Assembly: GCA_003554505.1 (NCBI GenBank)
Contig: PWGS01000116.1
Span: 1 to 5,888 of the forward strand
Reading direction: 5' to 3'
DNA: 5,888 nucleotides
From: Desulfonatronospira sp.
GTDB taxonomy: Bacteria; Desulfobacterota; Desulfovibrionia; Desulfovibrionales; Desulfonatronovibrionaceae
Shown piece by piece: positions 1 through 5,663 of the stretch. The first letter of the stretch is position 1. Each line of letters starts with the position of its first letter. The position numbers and the translations under genes are program-made. Under the pieces are notes generated by a model, which saw only the letters and a program-made list of their open reading frames with translations, did not search any database and was not told the origin of the DNA.

Positions 1-852
1 GAGATGCAAAGAGCCCTGCAGGAAGCCTCCCTTGCAGCCGGGGATATCGACAGTGTGCTTCTGGTTGGTGGATCCACCCGCATCCCGGCGGTCAACGCCC
101 TGCTGGAGAAGTATTTCGGGCCTTCCTGCCTGCCCCCTGTGGACCCCGACCTGAGCGTAGCCAAGGGTGCCGCCATTCAGGGAGGCATCATAAGCGGCTC
201 TCATATTCACCAGGTACTCATAGACGTCAACCCGCACACCCTGAGTACCGAGGTCCTGGAGGATCCGGTGAACATGAAACTGAAATGCGTACCCATTATC
301 CCCCGCAATACTCAGATTCCGGTTACCCGCTCCGAGCTTTTCTATACTGTGTTCGACTCCCAGCCCCTGGTCAGGGTCGGAGTCTACCAGGGCGAATCCA
401 GCCAGTCCGGGGAAAATACGCATATCGGCTCCATTGACCTGCAGCTTTCCCCTGCACCGTCTGGCACGCCCATAAACATTGAATACAGCTATGACTTAAA
501 CGGAATCATCCGGGTCCGGGTGGAGCAGAAAGGATACAGTGTCAAACGCGAGGTGGATCTGGACAGCTCCAGGCAGAACCAGATGTTTTTAAAGGTGGAC
601 CTGGACTCAGATCCGGATATGGATGACCAGCCTGATGAAAGTCCCCGGGACAGCCAGCAGACCACAAACTATATACTGCACAAGGCCCGCGGCATGCTGG
701 AGGAACTGTCCGGGGAGGCCTCCAGAAACACCCTGAAGTCCCTGATAAAAGATTACGAAGCCGCGCTGCAGGGAGACGACGAAGACGCTGTGGACGAGGC
801 CGAAGAAACTCTGGTGGACTACATGGACGAACTGCAGGAAAGAGAAGAGTAA
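1..852 (+). CDS. Hsp70 (DnaK-type) chaperone, C-terminal part; 5' end outside window
   Basis: The frame is open from base 1, so the true start lies upstream; numbering here is from the ATG at base 4. Residues 1-65 are the end of the ATPase domain, including the adenosine-binding motif VGGSTRIP (21-28) and the conserved AKGAAIQGG stretch (53-61). A hydrophobic linker (VLIDV, 71-75) leads to the beta substrate-binding domain (about 75-186). The lid is unusual. Residues about 187-221 are Asp/Pro/Ser-rich where DnaK has helices A and B, while residues 222-280 match the distal lid helices (NYILHKAR..., then an AALQGDDEDAV-like stretch). The protein ends in acidic residues without an EEVD-type tail. 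Hsp70s bind exposed hydrophobic segments in an ATP cycle driven by J-proteins, and a J-protein lies two genes downstream. It is probably a specialised paralogue rather than housekeeping DnaK. The Hsp70 family call is certain; the paralogue status is inference. Confidence 0.95.
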   Translation, partial: EMQRALQEASLAAGDIDSVLLVGGSTRIPAVNALLEKYFGPSCLPPVDPDLSVAKGAAIQGGIISGSHIHQVLIDVNPHTLSTEVLEDPVNMKLKCVPIIPRNTQIPVTRSELFYTVFDSQPLVRVGVYQGESSQSGENTHIGSIDLQLSPAPSGTPINIEYSYDLNGIIRVRVEQKGYSVKREVDLDSSRQNQMFLKVDLDSDPDMDDQPDESPRDSQQTTNYILHKARGMLEELSGEASRNTLKSLIKDYEAALQGDDEDAVDEAEETLVDYMDELQEREE

Positions 853-3005
853 TGTCCAGAAAAGGCAAGCGCTCCAAAAAAGGCAAACCAGTCAGGTCCC
901 CGGCCAAAAAGCTTGAAGCAAGGCTTCTGGGCTACTGGAAAAAAGAGGCCTGGGAAGAATTCATCACCCTTTACCAGCGGCACCGGGATACCGCATCCAA
1001 AACCAGGGCGGCTTCCTGCTGGAACCCGGCCATTTATAACCTGCTGCTCAAGACCCTTGTTTACCACCAGAAAATCGAAACCCTGGAAAATGTGCATAAA
1101 GGCCTGAAGCAGGCACCGGACCTGAACTCTGAAAACACGCAGTGCCTTCATGTGGTGCAGGTCTTGATTGATGTTTATCACGGCCGGGGATATCCGGGCA
1201 TGGCCGAAAGCCTGCCCCGGGATCTGCCTGATCCTTTTGCAGAACTGGCCCAGGGGCTCAGAGAAATTCTCTGCGGGAATATGTCGGCCCTGCACCTGTA
1301 CGTTCAAGGCGGGCTCACCCGGGCCAGGAAGAATGAAAAACCCCTTTCCCTGGCCGCCCGGGCGGCCAGGGAGTTCAACAATCTTGCCGCTAAAAACTTT
1401 CACACCGCTTCAGTCAAACCCCTGACCAGGATTAGAAACCATTTCCAGGAGCTTGATGACTACTTTTCCAAAAATTTCCAGGAAAAATCCGTGGAACTCA
1501 AAAACCTGCGCGTCCTGGCAGAGGCCATGCACTTTTTGTACTCCAGGCCTGGCAACTTCATTGATCCCCATTCAGTCCAGGGCTACCTGCACCGTTCAGG
1601 GTTCCATCAAAGCAGCCATCCGGCGGTAATGGCCATGCACCGCGCCTTCTTGACCCTGGGAGGCAATATCATGGGCCGGAACTGGAAAGGTACTGCCTCT
1701 TACGGTCTGCAGATCCATACTCCTGAAGCACAGTCCGACCTGCCATCCCATGTACAGGGTCAGCTTGCAGCTTTGTCCAGAATCAGAAAAAAAGACACTG
1801 ATTCATTTTATATCCTCCAGGAACTGCTTGGCTTTGATGTGTGGTCCGAAAGGGAAAGAATGATCCTGTTGCAGGCCCGGATGCAGCAGATGGACGTCCT
1901 GGCGGAGCCATTTTTTGACTATCTGTTTGACCTGGCCATGGAAGATGGAGAAAAACAGGCCGGAAAGACCCTCAAGGATTATATGCGGCAGTCCTGCTCT
2001 GATCTCCAGGAAATTGCTGAGTTGTACAAAAAGCTGGGGCTCAGCAATGAACTCATTATATCCACGCCTTTTAAGTACTGGTTTGATTTCCATCAGGAAT
2101 TGTCATTTCTGGACAACTACATGCTCCTGGACAGGCTGATAATGAATTTATGCGACATGCCTGTCCCTGATTCTGTCTTTCTGGGGCTTATATATAAACG
2201 GGCTGAACAGTCACCTGCCCCTGAAGCACTGGAGTCCTTAAAAAAGATACAGCAGAAAAGAGCGCCTTTGAAAGTCAGCCATCAGGAAATAAAAGATTAT
2301 GTCCTGGACCTGCCTGGATGGGTGTACACAGAAAAAATCCTCCGGGGCTGGAAAACATGCCTGAGCCGGGAAGATTACCGTTTTGCCATTGAAACTTTAC
2401 TGGTTTCCATCCTGGATCACGAATATCTAAGCCTGTACAGCCCGTCCTACAGAAACCCCGACTGGTTCCAATGGGAAGATATCCCGCAGCACCTACTGAA
2501 AACCTTTCTCAAGGAGCTGGAACCGGAATCGCCAGTGTTCGGCCTGTTGAACTTGAGCGCAAATACAGCCGGCAGGACGTCCATGCCCGCAAACGCAAAA
2601 GAGGCAAGTTTTTTTACCCGGTATATGCCCCCGCCCGTGACTCTGCACAAGATTATCCTCTGGATGCTTACCTGGCCGTCTTCTCTCTACAAAAATAAAT
2701 TCATGGCCCAGCTTATAAAACACAACCTGGAACATTTTAACCGTATCGGCGCCTGGGATCATCTGGTCAAGGTTATCGCCTATAAAAAAATGAAAGTCCT
2801 GGCCGGCATGGTCCGGGATATCTGGGCGGAAAAGGATCTGTACACCACCCTGGCCTCGCAGCAGGATTTTCAGAATGCAGTGAAAACAATGAATGTAAAA
2901 TTCCCTCAGAAACAGGCCAAAGGTGGAAAAAAAGGGAAAAAGCAGGCCCCGAAAAAAAACAGCATGCTTGATCTGATGCAGGATCAGGAAAAAAAGTCCA
3001 GTTAA
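852..3005 (+). CDS. uncharacterised 717-aa helical protein in Hsp70/J-protein operon
   Basis: I do not recognise the family. The ATG overlaps the upstream stop by one base (TAATG), so the two genes are probably translationally coupled; a purine-rich GGAAAGAGAAG stretch precedes it. The N-terminus is a basic tail (Lys/Arg-rich, 3-20). The body (about 21-680) reads as continuous amphipathic helices with many aromatic residues, suggesting a TPR- or HEAT-like alpha-solenoid. The segment 24-88 (LGYWKKEAWEEFITLYQ and following) is the most repeat-like. Trp/aromatic-rich patches occur near 486-500 and 537-541. The C-terminus has a second Lys-rich tail (686-702), followed by a short Leu/Met segment (704-709) and a charged end. 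I see no signal peptide, membrane segment, nucleotide-binding loop or catalytic motif, so it is probably cytoplasmic. Its position between an Hsp70 and a J-protein suggests a co-chaperone, scaffold or client adaptor. Both basic tails could contact nucleic acid, ribosomes or the acidic Hsp70 C-terminus. Function is inference only. Confidence 0.9.
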   Translation: MSRKGKRSKKGKPVRSPAKKLEARLLGYWKKEAWEEFITLYQRHRDTASKTRAASCWNPAIYNLLLKTLVYHQKIETLENVHKGLKQAPDLNSENTQCLHVVQVLIDVYHGRGYPGMAESLPRDLPDPFAELAQGLREILCGNMSALHLYVQGGLTRARKNEKPLSLAARAAREFNNLAAKNFHTASVKPLTRIRNHFQELDDYFSKNFQEKSVELKNLRVLAEAMHFLYSRPGNFIDPHSVQGYLHRSGFHQSSHPAVMAMHRAFLTLGGNIMGRNWKGTASYGLQIHTPEAQSDLPSHVQGQLAALSRIRKKDTDSFYILQELLGFDVWSERERMILLQARMQQMDVLAEPFFDYLFDLAMEDGEKQAGKTLKDYMRQSCSDLQEIAELYKKLGLSNELIISTPFKYWFDFHQELSFLDNYMLLDRLIMNLCDMPVPDSVFLGLIYKRAEQSPAPEALESLKKIQQKRAPLKVSHQEIKDYVLDLPGWVYTEKILRGWKTCLSREDYRFAIETLLVSILDHEYLSLYSPSYRNPDWFQWEDIPQHLLKTFLKELEPESPVFGLLNLSANTAGRTSMPANAKEASFFTRYMPPPVTLHKIILWMLTWPSSLYKNKFMAQLIKHNLEHFNRIGAWDHLVKVIAYKKMKVLAGMVRDIWAEKDLYTTLASQQDFQNAVKTMNVKFPQKQAKGGKKGKKQAPKKNSMLDLMQDQEKKSS

Positions 3006-3017
3006 GGAGAACAGCAA

Positions 3018-3443
3018 ATGCTGGAGCAAGACTACCGGATTTTGAGAGTTGATCGCGACGCAGACCAGGAAAGTATCCGGAAATCATATATAAAGTTGTC
3101 CCGCAGATATCATCCGGAGCATTTTCCGGAAAAGTTCCGGAGAATTAAATGTGCCTACGAAAGACTGAGCCTGGACCCCTCAACTCTTGCGGACATCACC
3201 AGAGAATTAGCCCGCGCCGAAAGCACGGATCAGATTACCAGCCTGATAATCCAGCAGGCCGGACCGGAGACGTCTGAAAAAAAGCAGAAAGACGAGATGG
3301 TTATGGATCCTATGACCCTGGAACCTGTTTTGAATGTCAGGACAGTAAGGCAGACAATCTACGGTCTGCTTCAAGATATTGAAAAAAAGGGGGTTCAGTA
3401 CAAACCTGCAGAAGAAACCGGCCAGGATGAAAAGGCAGATTAA
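3018..3443 (+). CDS. J-domain protein with HPE in place of HPD (class C/III type)
   Basis: A J-domain occupies about residues 4-55: helix I (DYRILRV), helix II (ESIRKSYIKLSRRYHP), and helix III (FPEKFRRIKCAYERLS). The loop tripeptide at 32-34 is HPE; J-proteins normally have HPD, whose Asp is needed to stimulate Hsp70 ATP hydrolysis. There is no Gly/Phe region, zinc finger or DnaJ C-terminal domain, so it is class C-like. The remaining 85 residues are charged and helical (a Lys/Glu cluster at 87-93, and helix 106-123) and match nothing I know. The start is set by AAGGAG at 3004-3009, which overlaps the upstream stop TAA (3003-3005) and lies eight bases from the ATG. It shares the reading frame of the upstream gene. 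It probably works with the Hsp70 at the left end, with the third part of the protein possibly binding the 717-aa protein. It could instead be a degenerate J-protein that binds but does not activate. Confidence 0.9.
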   Translation: MLEQDYRILRVDRDADQESIRKSYIKLSRRYHPEHFPEKFRRIKCAYERLSLDPSTLADITRELARAESTDQITSLIIQQAGPETSEKKQKDEMVMDPMTLEPVLNVRTVRQTIYGLLQDIEKKGVQYKPAEETGQDEKAD

Positions 3444-3482
3444 AAATGCGAGCCAGAGTATATCCTGAGATGTATGCAGCTG

Positions 3483-3524
3483 AAAAAAGTCCAAAATGGG
3501 ATAAAAATCAAGGTATTGTTATCC
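3483..3524 (-). terminator. possible weak terminator of the tRNA gene
   Basis: Reading leftward from the tRNA 3' end, GGATAA/TTATCC (3519-3524 with 3499-3504) can form a 6-bp stem with a 14-base loop. A run of six T on the - strand (3483-3488) follows about ten bases later. A second, smaller CCA-TTT-TGG hairpin lies just before the T run. The stem is AT-rich and not adjacent to the T run, so this is only a candidate. I see no convincing + strand terminator for the chaperone operon in 3444-3533. Confidence 0.25.
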
Positions 3525-3533
3525 AGTCAAGGA

Positions 3534-3609
3534 TGGGGGGCGGTCGGAGATTTGAACTCCGGACTTCCACCGTGTGAAGATGGCACTCTCACCGCTGAGT
3601 TAACCGCCC
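3534..3609 (-). tRNA. tRNA-Val (anticodon CAC)
   Basis: A full cloverleaf folds on the - strand. The acceptor stem GGGCGGT (3609-3603) pairs perfectly with ACCGCCC (3544-3538). The D arm is ACTC/GAGT around an AGCGGTGA loop. The anticodon arm CCATC/GGTGG encloses loop TTCACAC, with anticodon CAC at 3576-3574. There is a 5-base variable region. The T arm is CGGAG/CTCCG around TTCAAAT. CCA is encoded in the genome (3536-3534). The tRNA reads GUG codons for valine. The discriminator base (3537) is C on the tRNA strand, whereas valine tRNAs usually carry A there. All stems are intact, so the gene looks functional. It is transcribed against the neighbouring + strand operons and has its own promoter on the right. 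Confidence 0.95.
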
Positions 3610-3615
3610 ATAAAA

Positions 3616-3646
3616 ATTATATAAACCATACCCGTACAAAGGGCAA
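3616..3646 (-). promoter_or_regulatory. promoter of the tRNA-Val gene
   Basis: On the - strand, TTGCCC (3646-3641) can serve as the -35 box. It lies 17 bases from TATATA (3623-3618) or 19 from an overlapping consensus TATAAT (3621-3616). An A-tract (3656-3651) just upstream could act as an UP element. Start sites 6-7 bases beyond the -10 box fall at or within about two bases of the mature tRNA 5' end (3609). The spacer between the -10 box and the start is AT-rich, unlike the GC-rich discriminators of stringently controlled stable-RNA promoters. Confidence 0.6.
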
Positions 3647-3707
3647 TACATTTTTTAACTATACCTCCAGGACTGCTCCTTGAACAGCCGGTATTTTTCC
3701 AATATAA

Positions 3708-3724
3708 GGCCTCCTGGTCAGGCC
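3708..3724. repeat. inverted repeat upstream of rmlB, possible operator
   Basis: GGCCT (3708-3712) and AGGCC (3720-3724) are perfect 5-base arms around a 7-base spacer. An alternative nested palindrome, CCTG-GT-CAGG, sits at 3713-3722. The element lies just upstream of the TATAAT at 3735-3740, covering the -35 position, where a repressor or activator could act. No T run follows directly, so it is not a standard terminator. No regulator is identifiable. Confidence 0.3.
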
Positions 3725-3734
3725 AAAACAAGTT

Positions 3735-3751
3735 TATAATGCTCCCGGAGG
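3735..3751 (+). promoter_or_regulatory. rmlB -10 box and ribosome binding site
   Basis: A consensus TATAAT (3735-3740) precedes rmlB. No good -35 box lies 16-18 bases upstream; TGGTCA (3715-3720) is a 4-of-6 match but only 14 bases away. GGAGG (3747-3751), four bases before the ATG at 3756, is a strong ribosome site that fixes the rmlB start. If this -10 box is used, transcription would begin around 3746-3748 and the leader would be only about ten bases long. The -10 call is therefore uncertain; the ribosome site is not. Confidence 0.45.
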
Positions 3752-3755
3752 AATA

Positions 3756-4775
3756 ATGAATATCTTAGTTACCGGTGGATGCGGATTCATCGGATCCAAT
3801 TTTATCTATTTCATGCTCAATGAAAGCCGGCAAACCCTCATCAATCTGGACAAACTCACATACGCCGGCAACCCGGAAAACCTCAGGTCCGTTGAGGAAA
3901 GATATTCCGGATCGCGTTATTATTTTGAACACGGAGACATTTGCGACCCGGAACTGGTGCCGGAACTGCTGAAAAAATACAGCATCGACGCAGTCGTCAA
4001 TTTTGCAGCGGAATCCCCCGTGGATCGATCCATCAATGAACCGGGAATGTTTATCCACTCCAACATCCAGGGGACATACAATCTCCTGGAATGTTCCCGC
4101 CAGGCGGGCATAAAGAAATTCATCCAGGTCTCCACCGACGAGGTATACGGCAGTCTCGGCCCTCAGGGCAGCTTCAGGGAAGACTCCCCCCTGGCCCCCA
4201 ACAGCCCTTATGCAGCTTCCAAGGCCTCGGCAGACCTTTTATGCCGCGCCTTTTTCAAAACCTACGATCTCCCGGTGACCATCACCCGCTGTTCCAACAA
4301 TTACGGCCCGTTCCAGTTTCCGGAAAAACTGATTCCCCTTACCTTTCTCCGGGCAAGGGATAACAAGAGCATCCCCGTTTACGGACAGGGTGAAAACATC
4401 AGGGACTGGATCTATGTCTCCGATCATTGCCGGGGCATCAATCTGTGCATTGAAAAAGCCCGCCCCGGATCCATCTACAACTTCGGGGGCAATGCCGAGT
4501 ACAAAAACCTGGATGTGATCAAAAAAATCCTGGATATCATGGGCAAGTCCCACAAGCTCATCAGGTTCGTCCAGGACAGGCCCGGGCATGATCTGCGCTA
4601 CGCCATGGATTTCACCCTGGGCAAAAAAGAACTGGGGTTCGAGCCCAGCGTAAAGTTCACTGAAGGCCTGGAGTTGACCATCAAATGGTACCTGAACAAC
4701 AATAAATGGGTGGACTCCATCAAATCCGGGGATTATATCCGTTTCATGGAAAGATGGTACAAGGAGCGTAAATGA
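3756..4775 (+). CDS. rmlB: dTDP-glucose 4,6-dehydratase
   Basis: This NAD-dependent cytoplasmic enzyme of the extended short-chain dehydrogenase family converts dTDP-glucose to dTDP-4-keto-6-deoxyglucose, the second step of dTDP-L-rhamnose synthesis. The sequence shows the NAD-binding GGCGFIG (7-13), the RmlB signature LDKLTYAGN (31-39), the active-site TDE (127-129) that supplies the Asp/Glu acid-base pair, and the catalytic YxxxK (Y152, K156). It also has RCSNNYGPFQFPEKLIP (178-194) and NIRDWIYV (214-221), which line the nucleotide-sugar site, and HDLRYAMD (278-285). The length of 339 residues is normal. The start is supported by GGAGG four bases upstream. One oddity: the motif usually written AAESHVDRSI reads AAESPVDRSI, with Pro at residue 88. 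rmlD follows with a 4-base overlap. A UDP-sugar or other NDP-sugar dehydratase is less likely given the TYAGN and TDE motifs. Confidence 0.95.
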   Translation: MNILVTGGCGFIGSNFIYFMLNESRQTLINLDKLTYAGNPENLRSVEERYSGSRYYFEHGDICDPELVPELLKKYSIDAVVNFAAESPVDRSINEPGMFIHSNIQGTYNLLECSRQAGIKKFIQVSTDEVYGSLGPQGSFREDSPLAPNSPYAASKASADLLCRAFFKTYDLPVTITRCSNNYGPFQFPEKLIPLTFLRARDNKSIPVYGQGENIRDWIYVSDHCRGINLCIEKARPGSIYNFGGNAEYKNLDVIKKILDIMGKSHKLIRFVQDRPGHDLRYAMDFTLGKKELGFEPSVKFTEGLELTIKWYLNNNKWVDSIKSGDYIRFMERWYKERK

Positions 4776-5632
4776 GCACAGGCAATGCACTTATCGCCGG
4801 CGGCGGCACAGGGCTTCTGGGACAGGCCCTTGTGCATGTAATGCAAAAGCAGGGCTTGAATGTTTTGACGCCGGGGCGCGGTGAACTGGATCTCTTTGAT
4901 GCCCGGCAGCTGGAGAATATCATCCGGAAAAATAATATTGACCTTGTGGCCAATGCAGTTGCCTATACCGGCGTGGACCAGGCCGAGGAGGAACAGGAAG
5001 AAGCTTTCCGCCTGAACCGGGACCTCCCGGGGGTACTGGGACAGGTATGCCGCGACAATGATGTCTGCCTGCTGCACTACAGTACGGATTATGTATTCGA
5101 TGGAAAAAAAAGTATTCCCTACAGCACCGATGACCAGCCCCGCCCCCTTTCTGTTTACGGCAGAAGCAAACTTGCCGGAGAAGAGCTTCTGTTGAAAAAT
5201 CCGTGGGGCCGGCTGCTTATAATCCGCTCTGCATGGCTGTTCGGTCCCTTCAAAAACAATTTTGTGCAGAAAATCATCCAGATGGCCCAGTCAGGCCAAC
5301 CCTTGAACGTCGTACATGACCAGGTGGGATCCCCCCCTTATACGCTGGACCTGGCCAGGTATTCCCTTGAACTGGTCAGAAAGCAGACCAGCGGTCTTTT
5401 TCACGTGGTCAACAAAGGCCAGGCATCCTGGTGTGAGCTGGCCTCGGAATCCATTATGTGCACAGGATTAAGCTCCAGGCTGAACCCGGTCTCATCCGAG
5501 GAGTTCCCCCGACAGGCGAAGCGTCCCCCCTATTCCGTCCTGGATACTTCCAAGTTCTCAATGGTTACAGGTATAACCGTGCGCTCCTGGGTACAGGCCC
5601 TGCGCGAGTATGTCTTTCAGCTGCAGGACTGA
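4772..5632 (+). CDS. rmlD: dTDP-4-dehydrorhamnose reductase
   Basis: It catalyses the last step of dTDP-L-rhamnose synthesis, NAD(P)H-dependent reduction of dTDP-4-keto-L-rhamnose, in the cytoplasm. Visible motifs are the Rossmann GGTGLLG (11-17), NAVAYTGVDQAE (61-72; family form NAAAYTAVDKAE), STDYVFDG (104-111), the catalytic YGRSK (Y129, K133), RSAWLFG (152-158), DQVGSPPYTLDLA (183-195) and RPPYSVLDTSKF (251-262). At 286 residues it is of normal length. The family usually has GSPTY where this protein has GSPPY (Pro189), in a run of seven C. The start ATG overlaps the rmlB stop (ATGA), and AAGGAG at 4761-4766 precedes it by five bases, so the pair is co-transcribed and coupled. rmlA and rmlC are not in the window. 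The product feeds rhamnose into O-antigen or other surface glycans. Confidence 0.94.
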   Translation: MSTGNALIAGGGTGLLGQALVHVMQKQGLNVLTPGRGELDLFDARQLENIIRKNNIDLVANAVAYTGVDQAEEEQEEAFRLNRDLPGVLGQVCRDNDVCLLHYSTDYVFDGKKSIPYSTDDQPRPLSVYGRSKLAGEELLLKNPWGRLLIIRSAWLFGPFKNNFVQKIIQMAQSGQPLNVVHDQVGSPPYTLDLARYSLELVRKQTSGLFHVVNKGQASWCELASESIMCTGLSSRLNPVSSEEFPRQAKRPPYSVLDTSKFSMVTGITVRSWVQALREYVFQLQD

Positions 5633-5663
5633 AGCCCTGCTGCACTGAAAGCCTTCAATTTTT
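5630..5663 (+). terminator. weak terminator candidate after rmlD
   Basis: TGAAG (5630-5634, including the rmlD stop) can pair with CTTCA (5653-5657), or TGAA (5646-5649) with TTCA (5654-5657). Either stem is followed one base later by five T (5659-5663). A separate GCAGG/CCTGC hairpin (5623-5627 with 5636-5640) overlaps the end of the gene. The stems are short, so termination here is only plausible. Confidence 0.25.

Noticed and set aside
542..907. Antisense open frame over the Hsp70 end
   Set aside because: It lies opposite a well-supported gene, has no family motif, and its Pro/Arg-rich content is typical of a shadow frame.
819..1403. 194-aa antisense open frame
   Set aside because: It lies opposite the 717-aa gene, without recognisable domain or supporting context.
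2493..3029. 178-aa antisense open frame with Phe-rich start
   Set aside because: It is the complement of the Lys-rich tail (AAA read as TTT); no coding support.
3534..3609. tRNA gene as integration site of a mobile island
   Set aside because: No integrase, no repeat of the tRNA 3' end and no mobility genes are visible on either side.
3474..3683. 69-aa + strand open frame across the tRNA
   Set aside because: It runs through the complement of the tRNA and has no good ribosome site.
4239..4790. 183-aa antisense open frame opposite rmlB
   Set aside because: rmlB motifs are unambiguous on the + strand, and this frame has no domain of its own.
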